Of a DNA stretch of 64,000 nucleotides, positions 39,362 through 48,410 are shown piece by piece. Under the pieces are notes generated by a model. That model saw nothing but the letters and a program-made list of their open reading frames with translations. It searched no databases and was not told where the DNA came from. How positions within the stretch are numbered: the stretch's first letter is position 1; every line of letters starts with the position of its first letter. Location: the NCBI RefSeq assembly GCF_003591655.1, contig NZ_QVRA01000003.1, positions 249,139 to 313,138 of the forward strand. Reading direction: 5' to 3'. The translations under genes were made by a program, and so were the position numbers. Origin of the DNA: Sphingobium terrigena (GTDB taxonomy: Bacteria > Pseudomonadota > Alphaproteobacteria > Sphingomonadales > Sphingomonadaceae).

Positions 39362-41353
39362 ATGGCGGACAGCGATATTATGGACGATCAGGAAAGGGGC
39401 TGGCGCATGGCGATACGGCGCCTGTTGCCGTTCCTGCTCGGTATCCTGCTGGTCGGGTCGCTGGGCGCTTTGCTCTACAGCGCCAGCAATGCCTCGCGCG
39501 ATCATGCGCAGGCGCTGGCCGAACAGCAGCGCAGCTTCGAGATTATCGCGCTGGCCCGCGCGTTCGAGGCGCAGACCGCGCGCGCCGAAGTGACGCTGGC
39601 CCGCTATGTCATTGGCCTGAACCCGGACACGGGTCGCCTGTTTCAGGATCAGTGGCGCACCGCCGGCGCGCAATTGAAGGCGCTGGGCTATGCGACGCGC
39701 GGCACCGGCTGGCAGCGCGGCAATGTCGAGGCATTGCACCATGCCTATATGGCGCGCGGCAAGACGCTGAACGAAATCGGTCTGCGCACCACCTATGACC
39801 AGAAGATGGCCGCGCTGGGCCGCTTTCATGAGGCAGGCACCTCGCGCGACCTCAAACGCATCACCGCTTTGCTCGACCGGGTGATCCAGGCGGAAAATCT
39901 GCGCCTGCGCGAACGCAGCCTGGCGGTGACGCTGGCGGGGGATCGCACCGAATGGATGGGGCAGACATCGCGCCTGCTGGGGCTGGCGATGCTGGTATGC
40001 GTCCTGTTCGCCGCCTGGTTCGCCCATGTCGCCTATAGCGACCGCCGCAACGCGCGGCGGCTGGCGGAGGCGGAGGCGGAGCGCGCCGACCGGCTGGATC
40101 TGGCGGTGCGCACGCGGACGGCGGAACTGACCGACGCCTATGAGCGGCTGAAACAGGAATCGATCGAGCGCGCGGCGGCGGAGGAAAATCTGCGCCAGAT
40201 GCACAAGATGGACGCTGTGGGTCAGTTGACCGGCGGCATCGCCCATGATTTCAACAATATGCTGGCCGTTGTTGTCGGCGGGCTGGAACTGGCCAAGCGC
40301 AATATCCGCTTGAAGCCGGCAGAAGCATCCCGCCATCTCGACAATGCGATGGAGGGGGCCAATCGCGCCTCCGCCCTCACCCGCCGCCTGCTGGCCTTTG
40401 CCCGGTCCGAACCTCTGCTGCCCAGCGCGGTCGATCCCGATGCGCTGGTGTCGGGCATGGCCGAACTGATCGACCGCACCATCGGCGACCAGATTATCGT
40501 CGCGCTTGCCCCCAAGGCACAGGGCTGGCGCATCTTCGTCGACCAGCATCAGATGGAAAACGCCATCCTGAACCTGTGCGTCAATGCGCGCGACGCGATG
40601 GACGGGCGCGGGCGGCTGACCATCGGCACGGGCCAGGCGGTGCTGGCGGCAGGCGAAGTGGGCGATTGCGTCGCGGGCGATTATGTCGTGCTGACCGTCG
40701 CCGACGATGGCTGCGGCATGAGCGCGGAGGTACTGGCCCGCGTGTTCGAACCCTTCTTCACAACCAAACCAGTCGGCAAGGGCACCGGCCTTGGCCTCAG
40801 CCAGATCTTCGGTTTCGTGCGCCAGTGCGAGGGCGAAATCCGCATCGAATCCGAACCCGACAAAGGCACCAGCGTCCATATCTACCTGCCCCGCCGCATG
40901 GGCAGCGCCGCCACCGATGCGGTCGATGCGGCATCACCGATGCACGCCGCGACACTGCATCCCCCCACCCGCATCCTGGTGGTGGAGGATGATCCGCGCG
41001 TGCTGAACCAGACGATGGCGGCGCTGGCGGAGCTGGGGCACCTGCCCATCGCCTGCGATCATCCGTCGAAGGCCGCCAAGCTGCTGGCCAACAACGGCGA
41101 CATTGGCCTGATCATGAGCGACGTGCTGATGCCCGACCTCACCGGCCCGGAAATGATCCGCGCGCTGCCCGCCCAATATCGCCATCTGCCGGTGCTGTTC
41201 GTGACCGGCTATGCCGGGGACGCGACCGCCAGCGCCGATTTTGTCGGCCATGAAGTGCTGCGCAAACCCTATACGCTGATGGCGCTGGCCAATGCGCTGT
41301 CGACCGCGCTCAACGGATCGACCCAGAGCGGAACAGTCGCGGCAGCAGAGTGA
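39362..41353 (+). CDS. Hybrid sensor histidine kinase / response regulator
   Basis: 663 residues from the ATG at 39362 (a GTG at 39359 is alternative). Two membrane helices (LLPFLLGILLVGSLGALLY; LLGLAMLVCVLFAAWFAHV) flank a helical periplasmic CHASE3-like sensor (residues ~45-200). Then a coiled coil, HisKA with H296 in TGGIAHDFNNML, HATPase with NLCVNARDAMDG and GKGTGLGLSQIFGF, and a receiver domain with acceptor D588 in MSDVLMPDLTG and LFVTGYAGD. It lies 59 bp after spt on the same strand. The input signal is unknown; a membrane or lipid signal is possible. The end overlaps the convergent gene by 44 bp. Confidence 0.92.
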   Translation: MADSDIMDDQERGWRMAIRRLLPFLLGILLVGSLGALLYSASNASRDHAQALAEQQRSFEIIALARAFEAQTARAEVTLARYVIGLNPDTGRLFQDQWRTAGAQLKALGYATRGTGWQRGNVEALHHAYMARGKTLNEIGLRTTYDQKMAALGRFHEAGTSRDLKRITALLDRVIQAENLRLRERSLAVTLAGDRTEWMGQTSRLLGLAMLVCVLFAAWFAHVAYSDRRNARRLAEAEAERADRLDLAVRTRTAELTDAYERLKQESIERAAAEENLRQMHKMDAVGQLTGGIAHDFNNMLAVVVGGLELAKRNIRLKPAEASRHLDNAMEGANRASALTRRLLAFARSEPLLPSAVDPDALVSGMAELIDRTIGDQIIVALAPKAQGWRIFVDQHQMENAILNLCVNARDAMDGRGRLTIGTGQAVLAAGEVGDCVAGDYVVLTVADDGCGMSAEVLARVFEPFFTTKPVGKGTGLGLSQIFGFVRQCEGEIRIESEPDKGTSVHIYLPRRMGSAATDAVDAASPMHAATLHPPTRILVVEDDPRVLNQTMAALAELGHLPIACDHPSKAAKLLANNGDIGLIMSDVLMPDLTGPEMIRALPAQYRHLPVLFVTGYAGDATASADFVGHEVLRKPYTLMALANALSTALNGSTQSGTVAAAE

Positions 41354-42185
41354 GCGCGCCCAGCAGCGGCCAGCGCCGCTGCCAGGGCTTGATGACGATC
41401 GCGGTCCCGGCATGGCGGTTGATCTTCCACGCCAGATAGTCGATCCCGCCCGCATAGGTGAAGCTCGCCTTGGCCAGCCGCACCACCGACAGCCACTTGC
41501 CGCGCCGCTGGAGCTGATGCCAGCGCCGGGCAGCCTGTTCGGGCGACGGCGGCAGGCCGTCCGCCAGCGCCGCCTCACCGAAACGGCGATAGCGATCCGG
41601 GTCAGCATCCACGATCGAGAGCGACCGCCCCTTGCGCTCGGCCCGCAACTCGGCGCCGTAAGTCAGGGTGAAGCCTTGCTTCCACAAGGATAGCGCATCC
41701 TGCCCTTCCGCCATCGGTCGCGCCAGCGCCAGCAAAGTCGGCGCGGCCTGTGCCACGGCGGCAATGGCGCGTTCCCGCGCATCCTCATCCGCCACCCATA
41801 ACAGCCGCGAAGGCTGGGCAAAGCGCGCCCACACCGACACATTGTCCGCCGCGGGACTGCACAGCCGGGCAAAGTCCGCTTCGGACAACACCGCATATTT
41901 GGCGATCAAGCCATTATCTTCAAACGGAAACACATTGGGCGGGATCAGCGCATTGGCCCGCGCCAGCCAGCTTTTGCCATAGGCGGCGCGATAGTCCGAC
42001 ACGATCAGATAGAAATCGAGCATCAACCCGTCGAGATTGGCCTCCCGCAAGCACGAGCCATAGAATAGCACCGCCCGCGCCGCCGACGGATAGCGCGCCG
42101 CCAGCGCCCCGGCCATCGCCGCCGCGCGCGGATCGGCGGGCTGGAGCAATTCGGCGGTTACGAGGGGAAGGAGTTGGCTGGACAT
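41310..42185 (-). CDS. Nucleotidyltransferase-like protein of unknown function
   Basis: 291 residues, ATG with GGGGAG upstream. VLFYGSCLREANLDGLMLDF (residues ~38-57) resembles the nucleotidyltransferase G-S...D-x-D pattern, and YLIVSDYRAAYGKSWLARAN follows. It reminds me of Tam41-type CDP-diacylglycerol synthases (GxGS...D-x-x-x), but this is not certain. The C-terminus is basic (KINRHAGTAIVIKPWQRRWP) with a hydrophobic end, suggesting membrane contact. It lies next to the sphingolipid genes, convergent with the histidine kinase. Confidence 0.6.
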   Translation of the reverse strand: MSSQLLPLVTAELLQPADPRAAAMAGALAARYPSAARAVLFYGSCLREANLDGLMLDFYLIVSDYRAAYGKSWLARANALIPPNVFPFEDNGLIAKYAVLSEADFARLCSPAADNVSVWARFAQPSRLLWVADEDARERAIAAVAQAAPTLLALARPMAEGQDALSLWKQGFTLTYGAELRAERKGRSLSIVDADPDRYRRFGEAALADGLPPSPEQAARRWHQLQRRGKWLSVVRLAKASFTYAGGIDYLAWKINRHAGTAIVIKPWQRRWPLLGALTLLPRLFRSGSIR

Positions 42186-42199
42186 TGCGCTCCCCTTAT

Positions 42200-42471
42200 C
42201 CGTTCGGCCTGAACTTGTCGAAGGCCCGTTCTTGCTCGCTGGATAGTAATACCAAGATGCGTTGAAAGTGACCTACTCCATCCCCTCCCCCTTGAGGGGG
42301 AGGTTGGGTGGGGGTGCACCGCCGCCAGCGTGGACGCGCGGCTTCGCCTCGCTCCCCCTCCCCTTGATTGGAGGCACGTGACTCCAATCAACCCTCCCCG
42401 CCGGGGAGGGGAGAGGAGTCACAATCAACGTGATTTGGTATAAAGCGCTTCGACAGGCTCAGCGCGAACGG
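42200..42471. repeat. Composite nested palindrome (three repeat layers)
   Basis: Outer layer: family A arms at 42200-42228 and 42446-42471. Middle layer: 24-bp arms starting ATACCAAGATGCG (42249-42272) and its inverse (42418-42441), 18 of 24 pairs. Inner layer: a family G element with CCCTCCCCCTTGAGGGGGAGG and CCCTCCCCGCCGGGGAGGGG. The whole 272 bp is intergenic between two minus-strand genes. Confidence 0.78.
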
Positions 42472-42474
42472 ATT

Positions 42475-43110
42475 TCAGCAGGTCTCTCGCCGGAAAATCA
42501 CCGACAGATTATTCGCCGCCATTTCGACCAGCCGGTCAAAGCGCAAACCCTGCGCCTCCGCCGCCGCCACGACATCCTCCAGCCGCCGCACGCCCCAGCG
42601 CGGGTCGCGCGCCTTGAGCGAGGCGTCGAACGCCAGATTGCTGGACGCGGTCTCCACATCGTCGCGGATATAGGGACCATAGAGATAGAGCAGACCGCCG
42701 GGCGGCAATGCCCGCCCTGCCCCCTGCATCAACCCCAGTGTCGCGTCCCACGGACTGATATGCACCATGTTGATGCACAATATCGCATCAACCCGGTCCA
42801 CCGGCCAGTCACCCGCCGCGTCGAGCTGGATCGGCGCGCGCAGGTTCGCCAACCCCGCCTCCGCCTGCCACGCCGCAATGGATGCCAGCGCCGCCGGATC
42901 GGGATCGCTCGGTTGCCACTCAAGCGCAGGCAGCGCGGCGGCGAAGTGGATCGCATGTTCGCCGCTACCACTCGCCACTTCCAGCACCAAGCCAGCAGGC
43001 GGCAAAATGTCGCGCAGGATCAAAAGAATGGCGTCCCGGTTCCGCAGCGTCGCGGGGGCGTGGCGTTTCTGCGCCTCGCCGCCCGCTTCGCCCGGAACCC
43101 AGAGCGTCAT
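42475..43110 (-). CDS. DUF938 SAM-dependent methyltransferase-like protein
   Basis: 211 residues. SAM-binding motif LVLEVASGSGEHAIHFAAAL, then WQPSDPDPAALASIAAWQ and DAILCINMVHISPWDATLGL, all DUF938 hallmarks; PPGGLLYLYGPY is the family's motif near strand 5. The ATG overlaps the gcvPB stop (ATGA), so it is the last gene of the glycine cleavage operon. The substrate is unknown. Confidence 0.88.
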   Translation of the reverse strand: MTLWVPGEAGGEAQKRHAPATLRNRDAILLILRDILPPAGLVLEVASGSGEHAIHFAAALPALEWQPSDPDPAALASIAAWQAEAGLANLRAPIQLDAAGDWPVDRVDAILCINMVHISPWDATLGLMQGAGRALPPGGLLYLYGPYIRDDVETASSNLAFDASLKARDPRWGVRRLEDVVAAAEAQGLRFDRLVEMAANNLSVIFRRETC

Positions 43111-44675
43111 TCCGCCGCCTGCGCCAGCGCCGGCGCTTCCCAGGTCAGCACCGGCTTGCGCGCCGCCAGCGTTTCATCCAGGCGACGGCGCGGCGCATGA
43201 TAGGGCGCGCCCTTCAAGGCCTCGTCCCCTGCCTTGGCCCGTTGCGCCAGGCTGCGCAGCGCCATGATGAACTGGTCGAGCGCGGCCTTGCTCTCGGTCT
43301 CGGTCGGTTCGACCAGCATCGCACCATGGACGACCAGGGGGAAATACATGGTCATCGGGTGGAAACCCTCGTCGATCAGCCCTTTGGCGATATCGAGCGT
43401 CGTGAAGCCCTCGGCCAGCCCCTTATCGCTGAACAAAGCCTCATGCATACAAGGGCCGCTGCCACCGAACGGCGCGTCCAGCACATCGTCCAGGCTGCGC
43501 AAGATATAGTTGGCATTGAGGACCGCATCCTCCGCCACCTGCCGCAGCCCGTCAGCGCCATGGCTCATGATATAGGCCAAAGCACGGGTGAACATGCCCA
43601 TCTGGCCATGGAAGGCGACCATGCGGCCGAACGTCCCGGCATGATGATCCTGCGCCGATTCCTCCTCGATCAGGACGAATGTGTCGCCCTGCTTCTCCAC
43701 GAAGGGTAGCGGCGCATAGGGTGCCAGCGCCTCCGACAACACGACCGGGCCGGAGCCGGGACCGCCGCCGCCATGGGGGGTGGAGAAGGTCTTGTGCAGG
43801 TTGATGTGCATCGCGTCGACGCCCAGATCGCCGGGGCGGACCCGGCCGACAATGGCGTTGAAATTCGCCCCATCGCAATAGACGAACGCGCCCGCCGCAT
43901 GAACCGCGTCGGAAATCGTCTTGAGGTCGCGCTCGAACAGGCCGCAGGTATTGGGATTGGTGATCATCACCGCCGCCACATCCGGCCCCAGCCGCGCCGT
44001 CAGCGCCGCCAGATCGACCCGGCCTTCGGGCGTCGCGGGAATATCCTCGACCTTGTAACCGCAGAAAGCCGCCGTGGCGGGATTGGTGCCATGCGCGCTT
44101 TCGGGCACCAGCACGACGCTGCGCGCGTCGCCCCGCGCTTCCAGCGCCGCGCGGATCGCCAGCAGGCCGCACAATTCCCCATGCGCCCCAGCCTTGGGCG
44201 ACATGGCGACCGAATGCATGCCCGTAAGCGTCACCAGCCATTCCGCCAGCTCATGGATCACCGCCAGCGCGCCCTGCACCGTCGATTGCGGGCTGAGCGG
44301 GTGGAGATCGGCAAAACCGGGCATCCGCGCGACCTTTTCGTTGAGGCGCGGATTATGCTTCATCGTGCAACTGCCGAGCGGAAACAGGCCCAGGTCGATG
44401 GCGTAATTCTGACGGCTGAGGCGCGTATAATGGCGCACCGTTTCCTGTTCCGACAGGCCCGGCAGGCCGATCGCCCGCCGCTCCAGCCCGCCAAGACGGC
44501 TGGCCACCTTGGGCGCGGGCGCGAAATCGACGCCGGTCGTGTCGGTCGATCCAATCTCGAAGATCAGCGCCTCTTCCAGCATCAGCGCGCGGTTGCCGGT
44601 AACGGTCGCGGGGGCCATATGCGCGTCCTTGACGGGGACGGGGGCGGTGGGGCGGCCTTCCTTGAGCATGGTCAT
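43107..44675 (-). CDS. gcvPB: Glycine dehydrogenase (decarboxylating) subunit 2
   Basis: 522 residues from the ATG at 44673-44675 (GGGAAGGA 8 nt upstream). PLP lysine lies in DAMHINLHKTFSTPHGGGGP; other signatures are QNYAIDLGLFPLGSCTMKHN and ESAHGTNPATAAFCGYKV. With GcvPA it forms the split P-protein that decarboxylates glycine and loads the aminomethyl group on GcvH. A family A repeat separates it from gcvPA. Confidence 0.95.
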   Translation of the reverse strand: MTMLKEGRPTAPVPVKDAHMAPATVTGNRALMLEEALIFEIGSTDTTGVDFAPAPKVASRLGGLERRAIGLPGLSEQETVRHYTRLSRQNYAIDLGLFPLGSCTMKHNPRLNEKVARMPGFADLHPLSPQSTVQGALAVIHELAEWLVTLTGMHSVAMSPKAGAHGELCGLLAIRAALEARGDARSVVLVPESAHGTNPATAAFCGYKVEDIPATPEGRVDLAALTARLGPDVAAVMITNPNTCGLFERDLKTISDAVHAAGAFVYCDGANFNAIVGRVRPGDLGVDAMHINLHKTFSTPHGGGGPGSGPVVLSEALAPYAPLPFVEKQGDTFVLIEEESAQDHHAGTFGRMVAFHGQMGMFTRALAYIMSHGADGLRQVAEDAVLNANYILRSLDDVLDAPFGGSGPCMHEALFSDKGLAEGFTTLDIAKGLIDEGFHPMTMYFPLVVHGAMLVEPTETESKAALDQFIMALRSLAQRAKAGDEALKGAPYHAPRRRLDETLAARKPVLTWEAPALAQAAE

Positions 44676-44700
44676 CTTAGAAATCCTTCCCACAAATAAG

Positions 44701-44796
44701 CCGTTCGCCCTGAGCGAAGTCGAAGGGCATCGCCGAACGCAGTGAGGTGCCTTCGCTACGCTCAGGCGAGGGCTTCGACAGGCTCAGCCCGAACGG
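44701..44796. repeat. Family A palindromic repeat between gcvPA and gcvPB
   Basis: Arms CGTTCGCCCTGAGCGAAGTC and the inverse ending GGCTCAGCCCGAACGG. Located in the 135-bp gap inside the gcv operon. Confidence 0.9.
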
Positions 44797-44810
44797 AGAA
44801 AGAAAGAAGC

Positions 44811-46169
44811 TCATGCCAGTTCCTCCTCCAGCGCCTTGGCCAGCGTTTCGATATCCTCCGCTATGACCGTCTCGGTCACCGCGACGACCAGACCGTTGCC
44901 CACGGACATGTGTTGCGGGAACAGGCGACCCAGCGACACGCCCGCCAGCACGCCCTTGTCGGCCAGGCTGCGCACGACCTCACGCGCGTCCTTGGTCAGG
45001 ACCAGTGTGAACTCGTTGAAGAAGCTGTCGTTCAGCAGCGTCACCCCCGGCACCTGCGCCAATCGATCGGCAGCCTGCACCGCCAACCCATGATTGAGCG
45101 CCGCCAGTTCGCGCAGCCCCTTTTCCCCCAACAGGGTCATGTGGATGCTGAACGCCAGCGCACAAAGCCCTGAATTGGTGCAGATATTCGACGTCGCCTT
45201 TTCGCGGCGGATATGCTGTTCGCGGGTGGAGAGGGTCAGCACGAAACCGCGCTTGCCCGCCGCGTCCACCGTCTCGCCGCACAGGCGGCCCGGCATCTGG
45301 CGGACATATTTCTGCTTGCACGCGAACAGGCCAAGATACGGCCCGCCGAACTGGAGGCCAACGCCGATCGACTGGCCTTCGCCCACCACAATGTCCGCGC
45401 CCATCTCGCCCGGCGGCACCAGCGCGCCCAGCGCCACCGGCTCGGTGACCACCGCCACCAACAGCGCGCCTGCCGCATGGGCCGCTTCTGCCAACGGGGT
45501 CAGGTCGGCAATGCGCCCCAAAATGTCGGGATATTGGACGACGACGCAGCTTGTGTCCTTGTCGATGCCCGCGATCAGCGCCTCGATATCGGTCGCGGCG
45601 CTCAGCGTCGGCGCGTCATGGAGCAACTGGTCGCCGGTGAATTTCGCCATGGTGTTGGCGACCGACACATAATGGGGGTGCAGGCCCGACGACAATATCG
45701 CCTTGCTCCGCTTGGTGATCCGCCGCGCCATGCCGATCGCTTCCCAGCAGGCCGTCGATCCGTCATACATGGATGCGTTCGCCACGTCGCAGCCCAGCAG
45801 GCGCGCCACCTGCGTCTGGAACTCGAACAAGACCTGCAATGTCCCCTGCGCGATTTCCGGCTGATAGGGGGTGTAGGCGGTCAGAAACTCGCCGCGCTGG
45901 ATCAGATGATCGACGCTGGCCGGGACATGATGCCTGTACGCCCCCGCGCCCAGAAAGAAGGGCGCTTCCCCCGCCGACAGATTTTGCCGCGCCAGCTTGC
46001 CCATATGGCGCTCGACCGCCAGTTCGCTGGCATGGTCGGGAAGCCCGGCGATCTTGGCGGACAGCCGCGCTTCGGCTGGCACGTCAACGAACAGATCGTC
46101 GATCGAGGCTGCACCGATGACGGACAGCATCTGCTGCCGGTCAGTGTCGGTCAGGGGTAGGTAGCGCAT
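44811..46169 (-). CDS. gcvPA: Glycine dehydrogenase (decarboxylating) subunit 1
   Basis: 452 residues from the ATG at 46167-46169 (GGGGGAG 7 nt upstream). Signatures: [20 protein letters not shown] at the N-terminus, [40 protein letters not shown], and [14 protein letters not shown]. Partner of GcvPB in the split P-protein. A family C repeat separates it from gcvH. Confidence 0.95.
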   Translation of the reverse strand: MRYLPLTDTDRQQMLSVIGAASIDDLFVDVPAEARLSAKIAGLPDHASELAVERHMGKLARQNLSAGEAPFFLGAGAYRHHVPASVDHLIQRGEFLTAYTPYQPEIAQGTLQVLFEFQTQVARLLGCDVANASMYDGSTACWEAIGMARRITKRSKAILSSGLHPHYVSVANTMAKFTGDQLLHDAPTLSAATDIEALIAGIDKDTSCVVVQYPDILGRIADLTPLAEAAHAAGALLVAVVTEPVALGALVPPGEMGADIVVGEGQSIGVGLQFGGPYLGLFACKQKYVRQMPGRLCGETVDAAGKRGFVLTLSTREQHIRREKATSNICTNSGLCALAFSIHMTLLGEKGLRELAALNHGLAVQAADRLAQVPGVTLLNDSFFNEFTLVLTKDAREVVRSLADKGVLAGVSLGRLFPQHMSVGNGLVVAVTETVIAEDIETLAKALEEELA

Positions 46170-46196
46170 GTCAATACTCCCCCCTCGCCCCATTAT

Positions 46197-46290
46197 CTCC
46201 CCTCCCGCTTGCGGGAGGGGTTAGGGGAGGGCATGTGACGGGGATGGCGCGACACGCCCTCCCCTAACCCCTCCCGCAAGCGGGAGGGGA
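46197..46290. repeat. Family C palindromic repeat between gcvH and gcvPA
   Basis: Hairpin CCCCTCCCGCTTGCGGGAGG at the left, CCCTCCCGCAAGCGGGAGGG at the right, with CGACACGCCCTCCCCTAA in the middle. Same family as the insert in hrpB. Confidence 0.9.
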
Positions 46291-46298
46291 ACGAAAGA

Positions 46299-46670
46299 TT
46301 AAAGCGCGGCCACAAACTTCTTGTAGGCCGCTTCGGTCATCAACCCTTCCAGCTCGGACGGGTCGGTCATGCGCAGCTTGAAGAACCAGCCATCTTCCTC
46401 GGCATCGCTGTTGACCAGCGCGGGTTCATCCTCCAGCGCGCCATTGGCCTCGATCACTTCACCCGAAATCGGCGCATAGACGTCGGATGCGGCCTTGACC
46501 GATTCGACCACGGCGGCGTCGTCGCCCTTGTCGAACGTCGTGCCTTCAGCGGGCAGTTCGACGAACACGATGTCGCCCAGCTGCTCCTGCGCATAATCGG
46601 TGATGCCGACCGTGGCGATCTCGCCCTCGACGTCGATCCATTCATGTTCGTCGGTGAAATAACGGCTCAT
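46299..46670 (-). CDS. gcvH: Glycine cleavage system H protein
   Basis: 123 residues. [20 protein letters not shown] is the standard N-terminus, and the lipoylated lysine is K59 in [17 protein letters not shown]. It shuttles the aminomethyl group between P and T proteins. It starts 22 bp after gcvT; GGGGAG precedes its ATG. Confidence 0.96.
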   Translation of the reverse strand: MSRYFTDEHEWIDVEGEIATVGITDYAQEQLGDIVFVELPAEGTTFDKGDDAAVVESVKAASDVYAPISGEVIEANGALEDEPALVNSDAEEDGWFFKLRMTDPSELEGLMTEAAYKKFVAAL

Positions 46671-46692
46671 GGATATACTCCCCTCGAAAAAC

Positions 46693-47844
46693 TCAGGCCT
46701 TGCGGCGATAACGGTGCGGCACGAACGGCATGGGCGCAACCACAGCGGCGATACGCTTGCCGCGCACCTCAATCTCCAGCGCGGTGCCGATGGCGCTATG
46801 GGGCAGGCTGACCCAACCCATGGCGATCGGCGCACCAACACTGGGCGCGAACCCGCCGGAGGTGACATCGCCCACCTGCACATCGCCGACATAAATCTGC
46901 GCGCCCTCACGCGCTGGCAGGCGCCCTTCGATCGTCAGGCCCACCCGCTTTGCGCCCGGACCATCGGCCAGTTCCTTCATCACCCGGCCATGGCCGATAA
47001 AGCCGCCTTCCTCGCGACGGCGCTTCTGGATCGCAAAGCCCAGATCCGCACCAATCGTGCTGACCGCGGGCGTCAGGTCATGGCCATAAAGCGGCAAGCC
47101 CGCCTCCAGCCGCAAGGAATCGCGCGCGCCAAGGCCGATCGGCTTGACCTGCGGCAGCGCGCACAAGGCGTCAGCAAAAGCGACGGCGGCGTCCGCTGGC
47201 AGGCTGATTTCAAACCCGTCCTCACCGGTATAGCCCGACCGGCTGATCCACAGCGGCACCCCGTTCCACTCGAACGCACCGCACTGCATGAAGATCAACT
47301 CAGCGGTCCCAGGCACCAGCGCGGCCATAGCCTCGCCCGCTTCCGGTCCCTGCAACGCCAGCAGCGCCTGATCGGCCATATGGTTCATCACGACGTCGTC
47401 GGGCAGATGCTCGATCATCCAGCCAATATCGTCATATTTGGTCGCGCCGTTGACGACCATATAGATCGCCGCATCATCGAACGCGCCGTCCGCGGGACGG
47501 GACACCATCAGGTCGTCGAGTATGCCGCCATCGCGATCCAGCAGCATCGAATAGCGCTGGCGACCGGGCTTCAATCCCCTGATGTCGCTGGGCAACAACA
47601 GTTCCAGCGCCTCGTCCACGCCCTCGCCGGAGAAGGTCAACTGCCCCATATGGCTGACGTCGAACAGGCCCGCATGTTCGCGGGTCCAGCCATGTTCGGC
47701 CATGATGCCGTCATATTGGATCGGCATATGATAACCGGCAAAACCGACCATCCGCGCGCCACGCGCGCGATGCCAGGCGTCGAGCGGCAAGGCCTCCAGC
47801 GGCAGGGCGTCTTCCAGCGTGGCGATAGTGTCATTGGCGGTCAT
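46693..47844 (-). CDS. gcvT: Aminomethyltransferase (T protein)
   Basis: 383 residues. [48 protein letters not shown] and [15 protein letters not shown] are T-protein signatures including the folate-binding Asp region. It moves the methylene group from GcvH to tetrahydrofolate. First gene of the operon, directly downstream of a tandem glycine riboswitch. Confidence 0.96.
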   Translation of the reverse strand: MTANDTIATLEDALPLEALPLDAWHRARGARMVGFAGYHMPIQYDGIMAEHGWTREHAGLFDVSHMGQLTFSGEGVDEALELLLPSDIRGLKPGRQRYSMLLDRDGGILDDLMVSRPADGAFDDAAIYMVVNGATKYDDIGWMIEHLPDDVVMNHMADQALLALQGPEAGEAMAALVPGTAELIFMQCGAFEWNGVPLWISRSGYTGEDGFEISLPADAAVAFADALCALPQVKPIGLGARDSLRLEAGLPLYGHDLTPAVSTIGADLGFAIQKRRREEGGFIGHGRVMKELADGPGAKRVGLTIEGRLPAREGAQIYVGDVQVGDVTSGGFAPSVGAPIAMGWVSLPHSAIGTALEIEVRGKRIAAVVAPMPFVPHRYRRKA

Positions 47845-47911
47845 AAGACGGCCTTTCCGTAAGAGGGCACAGCGACGATCAGCCCGGCCCGCAAAGGACC
47901 GCCTTGTTCGT

Positions 47912-48113
47912 CACCCCCTCTGTCACGGGAACCTGAGAGCTTTGACCGTCCTGAAGCCAGGAAACGGCTTACCCCTTCGGTGGGACAGGTTTCCCCCGTC
48001 CGCTTTCCAGAGTGTCTGCGCGCGATGCGGTCCTTTGGCCTGAGAGATTCCGGGGCGGTTGCTCCTTCGGCGACGGGCCTGGCCTGAAAGACCGCCCATG
48101 CTCTCCCGCATCG
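47912..48113 (-). promoter_or_regulatory. Tandem glycine riboswitch in the gcv leader
   Basis: Two aptamers on the minus strand. The first runs from about GGGAGAGC (near 48105) through GCCGAAGGAGCAACC, CTCTCAGGCCAAAGGACCG and ACTCTGGA (near 48010). The second has CACCGAAGGGGTAAGCC, a diverged lobe with TCAGGACGG, and CTCTCAGGTTCCCGTGACAG ending near 47912. These are the conserved aptamer parts of glycine riboswitches, which turn on gcv genes when glycine is high. The downstream expression platform lies in about 70 bp before gcvT. Confidence 0.93.
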
Positions 48114-48246
48114 TGCCCGGCACCGAATCCTCAGCGCCGGAGACATGTTGTGCATTGCGTCAAACGCACCGGCGCGTCAATTGCCTATGCACATCCTCCC
48201 TTGGAAGGGCAGGGCTATCGCATATAAAACCATGCTCTCCTTCATC

Positions 48247-48356
48247 GTCACCCTGAACTTGTTTCAGGGTCCATTTCTCGTCACGAGCGGAGGCTCTTGG
48301 GGCGCGATGGATGCTGAGCCGCAGGCCAGCGCAGCTAAACAAGTTCAGCATGACGT
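48247..48356. repeat. Degenerate palindromic repeat
   Basis: Left arm GTCACCCTGAACTTGTTTCA, right arm AACAAGTTCAGCATGACG; inside are GAGCGGAGGCTC and other small stems. It fills the riboswitch-dGTPase gap; nothing else is seen there apart from a 16-bp perfect palindrome ACCCTGCGCGCAGGGT at 48385-48400, near the dGTPase stop. Confidence 0.7.
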
Positions 48357-48410
48357 TATAAAAATACAGAACCCATATGTCACAACCCTGCGCGCAGGGT
48401 AGATTTTACC

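Noticed and set aside
48385-48400. Perfect 16-bp palindrome as a dGTPase terminator
   Set aside because: No T-run follows in the gene's direction; kept only as a note in the neighbouring repeat entry.
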